64,000 nucleotides of DNA, taken from Epiperipatus broadwayi (taxonomy: Eukaryota > Onychophora > Udeonychophora > Euonychophora > Peripatidae). The position numbers and the translations under genes are program-made. Where the stretch lies: assembly GCA_028023455.1 (NCBI GenBank), contig JAQFVV010012394.1, positions 31,588,885 to 31,652,884 of the forward strand, read 5' to 3'. The notes under the pieces were generated by a model that had not been told where the DNA came from, ran no database searches, and saw nothing but the letters and a program-made list of their open reading frames with translations. Within the stretch, counting starts at the first letter, position 1, and every line of letters begins with the position of its first letter. Shown piece by piece: positions 47,000-59,959 of this stretch.

Positions 47000-48080
47000 A
47001 ACAAGTTTGAACTATTGATCAAATAATATATCCATACATGTAAATAATAAATTCCATTTAAATATATATATATATATAAGCCAATCGTTTTAATTAACAC
47101 AGAAGCAGATGGAATATCATGATTATAAAATCTAATTATAATAGTTGAAATTAATTAGATAGAATAACTTGGTGGTACATAATTTCATAAAGAAATTTAA
47201 GGTCCTATATTTTCATCTAGAAAAAAAAATGAAGACTAACTTTATTTTCCAGAGAAACGTATTTGTGGATAAACACTGATTGTAATAAACTATATTCTTG
47301 TTTACAGTTAGAATTCCAATTGATTCAACAATATCCAATTATGCAAAGGAAGAATGACAAAAATAATTTGAATTTTGTATCAACACTGAAATGTAAACTA
47401 TTCCTAAATATAATACCTATGATTTTAATTAAAAGCTTTGCTTACAATTATTTCTAAATGAGGAAGAAAGGGCCCATTTCTAAAAAAATTAAATTCCCAT
47501 AATTTTTTGAGATTCAACAGGATTAATTTTATAAAAATTAATAAAATAAATTTAAAATCTCATATTTCTTAGAATATAAAAAAGAGAACATTTTCTAAAA
47601 TTAACTGACATGATTTAAGTCATACCAAGTACCAAAGTTATCAATAACTTTTTGAAGAAGAGTGCAATCAACCACTGATGTGATTCTTCTAGGACTTTAC
47701 AGTCATCATTCAGGCAGTCCTTAAGGTTATTAATATGTTATAATGATAGGTCATAAATTACTACCCTCATGAACATCTTAATGACATTCAAAATTAAATG
47801 AAATATTATTGTTGAATTTGATATATTACCAAAATATTTTTTTAGTTTTGACTAATTTTTTATTTCTGAATTTGATACAATTTGTTTAATATATATATAA
47901 TTAAAGAGTTTTAAATATTTTTTTAAGAATCTTTTAATTTGAAAAATCAAATTTAAAATACCTGTAATTAGCGAATTCTTTATATATATGTGTGTGGAAG
48001 TAATACAAATAAAATGCCCATTAATTCAAAAACTATTGTAATAAAATTAATAAATATAATGGTAATTAACTATTATGTAC
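47000..48080. other. AT-rich intron, nothing recognised
   Basis: No motif of an element or exon was recognised. A short TA run lies at 47065-47078. A slightly GC-richer stretch at 47620-47730 does not translate into anything familiar. Confidence 0.45.
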
Positions 48081-48084
48081 AGTC

Positions 48085-49735
48085 TTTCAATCCACTGAAG
48101 AACTTTGTGTTAATTCCTTAATCCTCCTCAACTCCCATTAGATTCTAAAAAAAAAAAAAAATGGAAGCAAATGTCATCAATTCAAATCCCATGAATTCTG
48201 AATTTTAATCTTAGCAGCTTATCTATTAATTATATTCATTTTATATCTATTTATTAAAATTGCCTCCTTAACTTTTCTTTTATATGGTTTACCTCTTCAT
48301 GAAGAATCTTAGCACTTTTAATATCAAACTTAAATTTATATTTACATATCCTTTCATGATCCAAGAAAACTGAAGCAGTCATAAAATCATTATTATTTTT
48401 ACTTTTCATGCACTTGCATAGCAATTCATGCTTCTTTAATCTTTTTCCAATACTGCACCTTGATTCACCTATATATGATAACTTACATTCACAAAAAACT
48501 TGATATACAACATTACTTTTCTGCTAGATAGGTATGATATTTCTAAAATTATTTACTAACTTAATAACATTATTTGTAACACAAAATGAAACATTAAACA
48601 AATTCTTATATATATTCTTAAAAAATTTCATTTGAGCACTTTAAATATACAGAATAGATATCCATTTTTTACTATCAATCTTCAACTTCATTAAATCATT
48701 ATAAGTCTTTCTAAGTTGACATAAAGTATTGCTAATCTGTTCAATCTTATAACCAACTTCAAGCAATTCCTTGGCAAATATCTCAATATTTTTTTAATTT
48801 ATCACATTGATAACAGCATAATTTTTCATTATGGAACAAAAAAGATATATGTTATGCACAATTGCTACTTTTGATTTATAATTTATATATCCCCTTTTTT
48901 GCAATGGTTTGATTGTTAATTTATAACTTAACATACTATTATCTCTTGTAATATTTAAATCCAAATTCTTAATATTCTTGTCCTGTTCCTTTTCAATAGT
49001 CCATTTCAAGCCATTCAAATTATTTAACTCCTCTACAAGCAAATTTGTAGTATTGGTATTTCCATGAACAAAAACGTTATCCACATACCTTTTTTAAATT
49101 TTAATACTTTTAAAAGCACACATATTTAAAATACTACTCTCATATGTAGACAAATCAAAATTGTAAACTTGTGTAATAGCAGGCAGACTCATGGGCCAAC
49201 ATTTAAATATTTATAATATCCATCTTCAAAAGAAGTGGCAGTGTTATCATCAAAAAATTTGAAAAAATCAATAATAATTTTTATTACATATTTACAAACA
49301 TCTTTAATATTTAATGCATGTTCAATTATTTTTATGGAACCCACTCTATCAATAGAATCATACATTTCTGTGACATCTAATGAAGCAATGACATCATTCT
49401 CATTAATCATTATATTTTTAATTTTATATACAAAGTCAAAAAATGAAGGAATAGTATTTTCCCCAAACCCTAAAAACTCTTTCAATAGTTTACCAATTTA
49501 TTTAGAAATTTGATATAAATGAACCATCAAAATCAATCATAATTTGCAAAGGATTATCTTTTTATGTAACTTTATATTTGCAAAAATAGGAGGTCATATA
49601 GCACAGGAAGAATATATCTTATAGTACACATTATTACTTAAGCTTTTATTCTTAGCTTTTTAAAAAATACTGTTAATAAATTTTATTCTCTGACCCTCTA
49701 TATTATATTCTTCAATAAAAAAATCAAGTTTATTC
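48085..49735 (-). mobile_element. Penelope-like element, left arm of inverted pair
   Basis: On the - strand the order is LDFFIEEYNIEGQRIKF (49720 region), PPIFANIKLHK (49590 region) and EFLGFGENTIPSFFDFVYKI. These are followed by NDVIASLDVTEMYDSID (RT box A), KRYVDNVFVHGNTNT (box C, YVDN for YVDD), KNLDLNI, then VVYQVFCECKLSYIGESRCS. The last is a GIY-YIG endonuclease start with CxC and YIGES, followed by IGKRLKKHELLCKCMKS. RT plus C-terminal GIY-YIG defines a PLE. Stops and frameshifts are scattered through it. Confidence 0.85.
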
Positions 49736-49744
49736 ATTTGTATT

Positions 49745-51195
49745 TTAATATCCTCATATATTTGCAAATATAAAGTGTTACATAATGAAGATAATTCTTT
49801 GCGAATTATGATTGATTTTCATGGTTCATTTAATATCAAACTTCTAAATATATTGGTAAGTTGTTACAAAAGTTCTTAGTATTTGAAGAAAATACTATTG
49901 CTTTATCTTTTGACTTTGTATATAGAATTAAAAATATAGTGATTAATGAGAATGATGTTATTGCTTTATTAGATGTGACAAAAATGTATGGTTCTATTGA
50001 TAGAATGAAATCCATTAAAATAATTGAACATACATTAAAAAGTAAAGGTGTTTGTAAATATGTGATAAAATTTATTATTGATTCTTTCAAATTTATTGAT
50101 GATAACATTGTTGCTTCTTTTAAAAGTGGATATTATAAAATGTCTAATGGTTGGCCTATGGGTCTGTGTGTAGTTGCACAAGTTTTCAAATTCTTTTTAT
50201 CTATATATGAGAGCAGTATTTGAAATATGTGTACTTTTAAATATATTAAAATTTACAAAAAATATATGGATGATGTTTTTGTTTGTGGAAATACTAATAC
50301 TATAAATCTGCTTATAGAGAAATTAAATAATATGAATGGCTTGAAGTGGACTATTGAAAAGGAACAGAACAAAAGTATTAAGCATTTGGATTTAAATATT
50401 ATAAGAGATAATTATATGTTAAGTTATAAATTATCAATCAAATCATTGCAAAAAAGGGGATATATAAATTGTAAATCAAAAGTACCAATTATACCTAATA
50501 TGGCAAATTTTAGATCTTTTTTTGTTCCATAATGAAACATTATGCTGTTATCAATGTGATCAATTAAAAAATATTGAGATATTTACCAAGGAATTGTTTG
50601 AAATTGGTTGTAAGATTGATCAGATTAACAATACTTTATGTCAATTTAAAAAGAGTTATAATAATTTAAAGAAGTTGAAGATTGATAGTGAAAAATGGAT
50701 ATCTATTCTGTATATTTCAAATGCACAAATGAAATTTTTCATGGATAGATATAAGGATGTGATTAATGTTGTGTTTTGTGTTACAAATAATATCAAGAAG
50801 TTAGTAAATAATTCTAAAAATATCATATTTGGCAGAAAAGTAATGTTGTATATCAAGTTTTTTGTGGATGTATGTTATTATATATATGCGAATCAAGGTG
50901 CAGTATTAAAAAAAAAGATTAAAGGAGCATGCATACAAATGTGTGAAAAATTAAAATAATAATGATTTAATCACCACTTCAGCTTTCTTGGATATAAAAG
51001 GATAAAAGTTTCAAGATTCTTCATAAAAAAAGAAACCATAATAAAAGAATATAATTAATAGAGAAGTTGCTAACATTAAACTTCAAGATTCATGGGATTT
51101 GGATTGATGACGTTTGCTTCCATTTTGTTTTTTTGAATCTAACAGCAGTTGAGGAGGATTAATGAATTAACTGAAAGTACTGCAGATTGAAATAC
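49745..51195 (+). mobile_element. Penelope-like element, right arm of inverted pair
   Basis: On +: LRIMIDF.GS (49800 on), FEENTIALSFDFVYRIKNIV, NDVIALLDVTKMYGSIDRMK (box A), NGWPMGLCVVAQVFKF (box B), then after one stop IYKKYMDDVFVCGNTNTINL (box C, YMDD). Next come IKHLDLNI and KNIEIFTKELFEIGCKIDQI. The GIY-YIG part is shifted in frame after 50820. The end (cttcaagattcatgggattt, gacgtttgcttccattttgt, gttgaggaggatta) mirrors 48095-48200. RT is less broken here than in the left arm. Confidence 0.86.
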
Positions 51196-51199
51196 TATA

Positions 51200-53480
51200 T
51201 ATAATAATTAATTACTGTTATATTTATTAGTTTTATTGTTATTACAATATATATGTAAGTCTGTGTTCAAATCCACTGAATTATATAAATATATATTGTA
51301 ACATTTGTGTTATATGACACACAATAACATAGTGTGTGCACAAATATATATATATATAAAGTTGAAAGGAAAAGTAGAAATAAACACTGACAAAAATTTT
51401 GTAGATATTTTTTATTTCTCTGGAATAAAAAACACAGTAAAAAATTAAATAATTTTGAATTTAAAATAAAATTTTATTATAACTTAAACATTTAAAAAGA
51501 TCTAATAAATATTTTTATTGAATGCTGATTATAAAATTTAAATAATTATAAACATTTCTATTATCTATTTTTTAAAATCTTTGTAGATTATACTTTGATA
51601 AAATTCCAAAAGTAGTTCTTAATTAAAAGTGATTTGAAAAGATTAAAAAGATAAAAACAGTTTTTAATTAATGTATTTTTGTCACCCTACCCTACTATAA
51701 AAAAGTGGATATAAAAGAGCTGGAGAAGATTGTTGGATGGATAGAGAGAGATTAGTTTTCTGTTAGTTGGTTTTCCAGAGTTATAAAAAAATCTTTCTTG
51801 AAGATGTAATTGAAGGCAAGGAAGAAGCTGCTACTAGTTCACAATGATTGTGTTTAAATATATCTAGAAGGAAGACCCAACTTTTCTGTTCTAAATGTGG
51901 ACAAGACAGATGCTTTGCTGAAGTCTATCCAATACTGGATAGAAGGGAGATCACTGCAGACCCAGTTACCTGAATTATACATTTCCTAATGATAACTATA
52001 AACCAGTATCACCAAGACCAACTTACCAAAAGAATCCCAAATCTTGTTGAGGAATTTGTTTATATGATCGATGCTGTATATGCAAGGAACCACTGATAAA
52101 TGTATCCCACCATATTTGTATAAAAGGCAGCTCATGGTGAGTTATTTAATTAATTCCTTGCAATGACATTTAAAATCTATATTTTAAATTTAAATACATT
52201 TATAATTAATTAATAGTGGCCTCTTAAAAAAAAACTTTAATTATTAAAGAGAACAGATGAAATTTATAGACTTTCAATGTGGAGTTAATTGTGAAAAGTA
52301 TTATATTTTAATAATTGAGAATATTTTAAATATGTTTAGTAAAAGTGCACTTATATCTATAGATTTTAAAAGAAATTAAGTAAAATTATGCTTGAATAAA
52401 ATGATTGATTTATTGATGATAATATTTTTTTAAAAAAAGAAATTGAAAAAACAAATGTTTTTAGAGTATTTTAAAGACATTTATAAATTTTAATCAACAT
52501 TTATCTGTCAAAAATTGATTTTATTTTTTTAAAAGAAAAAAAAACCGTAATCAGTAAAGAAAAATTTTGATAAATGATTTTTATTACTTTTTATATATAT
52601 ATACAAATATGTGTGAATTTTATGTATATTTTCCAAATGGAATTAATTATGAAAGATGTTAATAATTTTATTATTTTGAGAATTCAAATAGGTTAATAAA
52701 TTGTACTGTGTATCTGTGCACTGATATATATATATATTGTACCAGGCATGTTTGATGTGGCCAAGCACAAGATAATGTTAATTTGTTTAATGGCCAAAAA
52801 TACATAAGAAGCCGTTAAATGAGGGGGGTATACGATTCATATAATCAAACTTGTTATAAATTAAAAGAGAGAACTGTGGCTATAACATAAACTCACACAC
52901 ATATATGATTAAAGCCAATATTTAAAGACTTAGAAATATGTATTTGCAATTTTGATTTTTATTTTTTTATTTTTTTTAAAAAGAAAAAGAAACTCCAAAA
53001 TGTATTTATAATTTTAAATATTTTTGTTTGTTAAAGAAACAGCATTTATTTAACAAATTGTTATTCTGTATTTATATTTTTTTTGAGTGTTTACAAAATA
53101 TAAAAAGAAAAAATTTAGATATTACTATTTAAAAATAAATTAGAAATAATTTCAAAATCGAAGTTTTAATGGTCATTTTTTTTCTTCAGTTGCATTTGAG
53201 CAAGTCATTGTCTTAAATTTAAGAAAAGCCCAAAGGCATTGTAAAATAATTTCAACTGGACAAAAAGAACTTGATTAAACTTGCGATAATGTGGGAAGAG
53301 AAAAATGCCCAATCTAAGTGAAATATTTTTGTTAAAACTTTGATTGTAATAATGTAATTACTAAAGAAAAAATGAAAAAGATGTTATCATTTATTAAAAT
53401 TTTCATTAGTGATATAGTGATCTGAATGGACTTATAAAAAAGTTCGTTTTTGTTATTCAAAAAAAAATTTTATTAGGAGC
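51200..53480. other. AT-rich intron with an unexplained GC-richer block at 51680-52145
   Basis: Mostly AT-rich. The block at 51680-52145 has more even composition and, on +, short open pieces. One is SRRKTQLFCSKCGQDRCFAE (CxxC, faintly like a zinc knuckle) and another ICLYDRCCICKEPLINVSHH. All frames are interrupted and no splice-flanked exon fits the convertase. It is possibly a decayed element of unknown type. Confidence 0.4.
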
Positions 53481-53489
53481 TGAAGTCTA

Positions 53490-54085
53490 AGTTTATTGTT
53501 AAGCTAATGCCATGCAAAGTCTTGCAACCTTTTTAGCAAGCATGCTGACTCTGATTCAACCTAATCCTGGAGAGTTACTCTAATTAAAAATTTATTCAGT
53601 CATTCTGAACCAATGGACACTAATTCATGCAGTCACTCAAATAACCATTCGAGCAGTTAACCAGTGAGTAGGCAATGGTTTAAACATCAGACTACTAAGT
53701 GGTGTTGAGTAACATCAGTTATCTAGCCAACTATTGGAAAGCTAAATGAACAGATGATTATTCCACCATATACTCAGTTGATGCCAATGGAAGTTTAATT
53801 GCAACACGCCATTGAAGCCTGTAATTAAGCCAGAATTCGTAAACAAGAAAAGACTGTTTCTAGTGTGTAATATTCGTTGTCCAGCCTAAAGATGCAAATC
53901 AAGCACTTTCCTGTATATAGAATGATTATGGGGTAGAAGCCCACTTCAGCACGTCCATCCAGCTCTGCTCCTGCCATCCCAACAGAATGTAAATGCTGAG
54001 ATTCAAACACCAAAGTGATGATGATAAATTCTATGAATTTGTAATGCAGTCAAGTCCAGCCCTTGCCACAGTAGATGAATAGACT
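53490..54085. other. Unrecognised GC-richer block, probable repeat
   Basis: About 600 bases of even composition with a gatgatgat run near 54017-54025. There is no open frame longer than about 60 codons and no recognised motif. The composition contrast suggests an inserted repeat of a type I cannot name. Confidence 0.4.
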
Positions 54086-54099
54086 TTATCGGGTACACT

Positions 54100-55480
54100 A
54101 TTTTTTGTGTGTTTATTTTATTTTAAATTTAATACACATTTCGTAAATATATATCTCATGTACATACATACATAAACACATCTTTATGTAACTTGTTAAT
54201 TTTTCCTTATTTGCTTAATGCTCATGTGTGAGTTTATATTCCACAGATCACTATCTCTCACATATAATTATTTAATTCATTTTTCTTATTAAGAAAGAAA
54301 TTTTCCTTTATTTAGTTTAATGATTGCTTTGATGAGTATTTCTTTACGATTATAGTTTTGTTGGTTAAAATGATGTAAGCCTAGTATAGGTAAATTTTAA
54401 TCATGTATTTTTATTTTATGGCAAGTCAAATATGTTCAGAAATTATGTCACATGTCTGTGTGCATATATATCAATATGTGTCAGGTAGACACATAAAATT
54501 TGATCACTTTTTATTATTAAATGACAATTCAAATATGTTTATTTATAGTATATCACATGACTGTGTGCAGATATATATGTAAACTTATCAGAACATATAT
54601 GTAAATCACAATGTAATAACTTGAATTTTGTATATTAATCAAAATCAGAAGATTTCTATGTATGTAGAGACCTTAATGTCATTTTTTATTATTGTTAATA
54701 AATTTGTATTCTATTTTTAAAATTATTACAGTGACTTAAGTCTAAAATATTTTTAGGATATTATATATTGCATCATCTCCTCATCACAGTAACAGTTATA
54801 GAACTTATGTTCTCTCAGATAGATTCATGCATAACAGTCTATTATATGAAAGTAGATGGGCATCCAGTTGATGATAATGGTCAATCCTGGATTGTCAGAA
54901 AGTGAATATTCTTTAAAGTCTATGCACTACATTTTTATTTAGTTAAGTATTTATCAGAATTTAAATTTATAGTTGGCCAGTACACTAATGGTACTAATTG
55001 GCTGGAGTATTGATGTTGATCAGCATGTTTTAATATCCCAGCATTATTGTTTTTATGATTGTATATTTTATGGATTAGCACTTAAATTTGTGCCTCCAAA
55101 TTATATTTAAATAATTGCCCAAGCTGGCAAAGACTAAGTAGTTGTCCTGGTCTCTAGTAGATCCATTTCAAATCTAGTCACCAGATAGAATGTTGATTTA
55201 TTTTAATTATTGATCAGTTATGGCGATGGATGACTTATACTTATTTATAATGCTGATGAATTTATTTAATTATATGTAGTTACTCTAGTGAGTTGGCTGG
55301 GCTGATCTCAGAGGGCTCTATTAAGATCTATCATGCTCATTACTTTATCTCATGACCATTATATTTTATATTAAATATTAATAGTTAATTTTACATTAAT
55401 TTTGTTTACTTGGTGATAATGATTTTTCTCCCCCACCCTCACAAAATGTACCTCTATACAATTATAACATATATTGTAAC
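54100..55480. other. AT-rich intron, possible unknown repeat at 54760-55340
   Basis: 54760-55340 is less AT-biased (catcatctcctcatcacagt and similar), but no family was recognised on either strand. Confidence 0.35.
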
Positions 55481-55484
55481 TGAT

Positions 55485-55725
55485 GTTCAAATCACTCCCA
55501 AATGTTATATTTTTTTCAGCAATGCTCTCTGTGAATAAATACAAATTCTGAGCTTCAAAGCCAATTCAAAGGTATTCAATCAGCTGCTTGAAGTTCAGAC
55601 TTTGTATTTATTCATAGAGAACATTGCTGAAAAAACATAAACTTTTGGGAGGGTGACTTGAACATTTTTGTATTTGAATTTTCAATTGGCGATATGCACA
55701 GGGATATTTTCTTATATATGTAATG
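55485..55725. repeat. Family E palindrome, complete
   Basis: caaatcactcccaaatgtta, ttttttcagcaatgctctct, gaataaatacaaa and ctgagctt are mirrored by aagttcagactttgtattta, ttcatagagaacattgctga, aaaaaacataa and ttgggagggtgacttga. The centre is near 55578. The outer tail gaattttcaattggcgatat is the same as at 43.07 kb. Confidence 0.88.
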
Positions 55726-55729
55726 TTTT

Positions 55730-57195
55730 CCAAATGTATTAGCAATAAAAAACTGTTAACTTTCATTTGAAAATATATTTAGTTCCTAAAAATAACATAT
55801 TTTTATTCTTTTAAAAATGTAATATAGTGATTTATTGAGCAAATTTCTTTTTAATTACTATTTTATTTTTATTGCCATGGCATGAACATTTATTTCATAT
55901 AATTCTTTTATTTTTATATTCATTTAATGTTGAAATTTACGTTAAATTTGAGTGCTTTTTGTTCTTTACAATATAATTATTTTATTTTTTTGAACAACAT
56001 TAAATTTGCAACTTTATTAGTTTGGGAAAATAATTGTCTCCATGGCAAATCTAACTTAGTAGTTTAATTCATCATAAATAAGGATATTTTGCTTTCTATG
56101 TTTTGATTGTTTTTCAGTATATAGATAGAAATCTTCTTAGAAAAATAATTTAGCCTATTTCAATTTTATTAAAACAAACACGTAAATAATTGATATATTT
56201 TAAACAAAAAATATAAAACAATATAATATAATTTATATTATTTTTTAAAATTAAAATAAAAAATTAATCAGTAAGCAAAGCATATATTTTTACTGAAAGG
56301 TTTTTATCTTTTATATTATTTTTGCTAAAAGTTTTGAATATATTTGCATTAATCAGTTTAAATTTAAAATTTAAAAAGGTTAAATTTAAAAACATAGTGG
56401 TATGTACAGTGTATTCTAATGAAAAGGTTAGTGGTTTTATCTCCTCACTGTCTGCAGTACCACCTCTACATTAATGCACATGTTAGGCAACATAGTTTAG
56501 TTATTGCTTACAAAAATTTTAAGCATTATCATGTCTGTATCATGAATCCTGATATAGAATGTAATAATGTGTTGTGTATTTTAACCCACATTGGAATATG
56601 TTAACATTAAATTTTGTTTTAAATTAGACAATATTCTACTAAAACGTTTGAAATGATTCAAACTATTTATTGCAGTGAAGATATGTGTCACAATAAGCAA
56701 CTGTTTTGGAAGATGTTGTAATTGTTGCAAAAACATTGAAGATAATCTATGAAGATTCACAATGCAATGTCATATTTTATGGTATAATTTATGATCTAGA
56801 CATACTAGTGCCTTAAAATATTTATGGTAAATAGCTAAACTTTGTCACTAGATAACATATATATTGATTACAAGATGGCAACTGAAGGCAGCTGAAAGAG
56901 AGAACTAATTATTTTATAAATGGAATATACTATATATGATTATCAATAGCAATCTTTTTATTTTATAAAGTTTTATTAATACTTTAGAAAATATTACTCC
57001 TAAACATTTCATCTGGTTTTTTAACTCTTTCAAATCCTGACAATTTTTACTATTTACACCTGGTGGAAGTTTTTAAAAATGCTAAACCTTTCACTTCTAT
57101 ATAAAATCATTCTTTTGTAGTAAAACCTAATAAATTGGATTTCATTTATTTTTAATTTAATTTTATAAATGAATAATACTCTAAAAAAATATCAT
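55730..57195. other. AT-rich intron, nothing recognised
   Basis: Long A/T runs. A short open stretch at 56419-56604 has no motif and no splice context, so I do not call it. Confidence 0.45.
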
Positions 57196-57200
57196 TTGAT

Positions 57201-57206
<6 letters not shown>

Positions 57207-57278
<72 letters not shown>
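57207..57278. repeat. (TA)n microsatellite, self-complementary
   Basis: TA units on both sides of a short tcata interruption near 57245. The array spans about 70 bases. Confidence 0.97.
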
Positions 57279-57282
<4 letters not shown>

Positions 57283-58084
57283 TTTGTAAATAAGAACAAA
57301 ATACATAAATGTCACAATATGTTACACCCCTTTAGAAAGTGAATAAATTCATTTTTATTTTAATTTTGCTTTAATATATATTTGCTTTCTAATTATTATT
57401 ATAATTAAAAAAATTCTAACACCATTTCAATTTTCACAAGTGATGACATTAGACAATGAGTTTCTTTATGTTTGGCAAAAAGAAAGAATGATCTTAAAAG
57501 AAATCTTTCCTTTAAGTACAAACAAAAGAGTAAAAATATTTCAGATTTGCTGACTGTCCATTAAATACTGATCTCTTCAGATTTTTTTTAAATTAAAAGA
57601 TCAATAAAAGCAACATGGCCAAATTTATAATATTAAAAAAATTCTATGCTAATATAAATTATGATAATGGTAAAACAATGATCTAAATTAGTGAAACTAC
57701 CATTGTTTCTTTAAGAGAAACCACCATCAATTTTGAATGAATAAGAGAGTTATCAAATTACATTATTAAATAATTGTACATAATAGTAGTAATAAACAGC
57801 CATCCATAGAATGAGTATTCTAACTTCCCTTTCCCCCAAATAAACAAAGAAAGAAGGAAAGAAAGATCAGAGAGAGGGGATTGAAAAATATACAGTAATA
57901 ATGAATTTTCATAATAGCAATATAAACCAATCTGTGAACTGCAAACATGTCTCCATATAGAACATGCTGGTCCATTTTTCTTCTTACTTAATATTTTTCA
58001 ATGTTGTCTATTAATTTCTTCAGCAGAAAACTTTTTTTTCTGAAATACTTCAGCACATAAATGTCATTTTAATATATACATATA

Positions 58085-58745
58085 TAATAATCCCAGTGCA
58101 TAATGCTAAACTGAAATAAATATTCAAATATTAAATCACTTCAAATGGTTATGAAATTTAGAATCAACCTCTTGAAATAATTATATAATTATATCACAGT
58201 CTACATTTCAAAATAGCCAGCCTCAAAATGATACCACTTTGAAACTATGCTATTAGATGGTAAATAGTGAAATATGAACTAATTCAAACAATGAGCTTGA
58301 AATTTAAATAAGAAATGACTTGTTACTAAACAAACGTGTTTACTACTACTTAAAGACAAACTAAACATTAATAATTTTAATCTTTAAACTACCTAACACA
58401 ATTATATATGAAAATAATTCCAGTGCTGCACTAGGATCATTTTCATATATAATTATGTTAGGTAGTTTAAAGATTAAAATTATTAATATTTAGTTTGTCT
58501 TTGAATAGTAGTAAATATGTTTGTTTAATATCATGTTAAGATTGCTACATATTTAAATTTCATGTTTTTTTTTTGTTTGAATTAGTTTGTATTTCAATAT
58601 TTAAGATCTAATAGCGTACAGTTCAACGTGGTATCATTTTGAAGCTGACTATTTTAAATTGTGGACTCCAATATAGTTATATATTTATTTCAGAGGTTCA
58701 TTTCTGAATTTCATAACCATGTGGGTTATTTAATATTGTAATCAA
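58085..58745. repeat. Family D foldback element, complete palindrome
   Basis: aatattaaatcacttcaaat, ttcaaaatagccagcctcaa and cctaacacaattatatatga on the left are mirrored by tcatatataattatgttagg, gaagctgactattttaaa and accatgtgggttatttaata on the right. The centre is near 58430 (agtgctgcact). The family matches 29395-29850. Confidence 0.88.
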
Positions 58746-58754
58746 CAAGCTAAA

Positions 58755-59200
58755 TTAATTAGTAAACTTTATAGAAGTTTGTGTAGGGTATCTTTTTTCT
58801 CTTCAAATAATATAAATGATTTGCTAAATTCTAAAACCCTGATTACTAAGTTTGAACTAAGATCTATTATATATATGTTGATATGTGATTGCGGAATGAA
58901 ATATATAGGGGAATGAAAGGGTGCATTACAAAAACGATATAATGATCATAGGATATTGTATAAACATATACAGAAAGGAAATGAAACTTCAATATGTATG
59001 AATACTCCATCAATTATTTTTGATCATAATAAAACGTGTAATTATGGTTTTAATTTGATAATAGAGATGTGAAAGTTATTCAAATTGAACGATGTAGTGA
59101 AAAACGAAAAATTAAAGAAGCAATGATAATATCTAGAAATAGAGAGAGTTTAATGAATAGACAATCGACTAATATAAAAACAACAGAATTGTGGAAAATT
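58755..59200 (+). mobile_element. PLE GIY-YIG endonuclease fragment
   Basis: On +: FELRSIIYMLICDCGMKYIG then E, stop, KGALQKRYNDHRILYKHI and INTPSIIFDH-like residues. It continues HNKTCNYGFNLIIE, and after a frameshift VIQIERCSEKRKIKEAMIIS, RNRESLMNRQS. CDCGMKYIGE is the CxC..YIG core; R..DHR and RKIKEA..I follow in order. It lies directly after the family D palindrome. Confidence 0.75.
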
Positions 59201-59544
59201 TGAATGAATTGAATGATGGGCAATGTAGTTTTTATTTTGTGTAAATTTTTACTAATTGGAGGTTGATAAAGATTGTCAATCAATATTGGAAAAGACTTCA
59301 AAATGTTTTTGGGTCTAAATAAACTTCAGATTTTTCTCTTGGGTAGAATGATCATAGATAACCCAATTAACCATCAAATTGTTGGTCAGTAAATGGATGT
59401 CTGTTTTCATTTAAAGAGCACAAGAATTTACAAAAAACATTTAAATCTCATATCACCTAAAAATTGTACAATATAAGGTGAGCTCAACTCATTTATAGAA
59501 TATCAATAAAGTAAAGAAAATATCAAACTGATCTCTTATTATAT

Positions 59545-59870
59545 GTGTAGAATAATTTATGATCGTCAGATGAACTCAGAGTTCACACACTTGAAACTTT
59601 CACGTAGAAATTTTGCTATACATAATGAAATAAAGCTTGCGTGGATATACTTCTAGAATAGATGATAAATGTACATTTGAAGTTTTAAACTGGATCATAA
59701 GAGATCGTAAAAGAGCTATAAAGAGACTATATATGAGATGAATAAATTGAAAGTTTTTTGTGTGATGTGGAAAAGAAAAGCTATGGATTAGAAAAACTGG
59801 ATTAAACATGGAGAGACTATCAATATGCAGTGCATCAAGTGTTAAAATTGATGATTGATGATTAGTATGA
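59545..59870 (+). mobile_element. RTE-like LINE 3' terminus
   Basis: RDRKRAIKRLYM and a stretch like KLKVFCVMWKRKAMD..NWIKHGETIN resemble the 14.7-14.95 kb RTE end (gatcgtaaaagagctat against gattgtaaaagatcta). It ends gatgattgatgattag. Strongly decayed. Confidence 0.55.
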
Positions 59871-59959
59871 CTGCATATTTGTTGGTTTTAAAGCTTGAAT
59901 GTATTCATAATGAAATACATAATAAAGAATATTACATCTTTCAATGCAATGTAGTTATA

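Noticed and set aside
49836-50108. - strand open frame in the right PLE arm and its + strand twin at 49235-49513
   Set aside because: Both are antisense shadows of the PLE reverse transcriptase.
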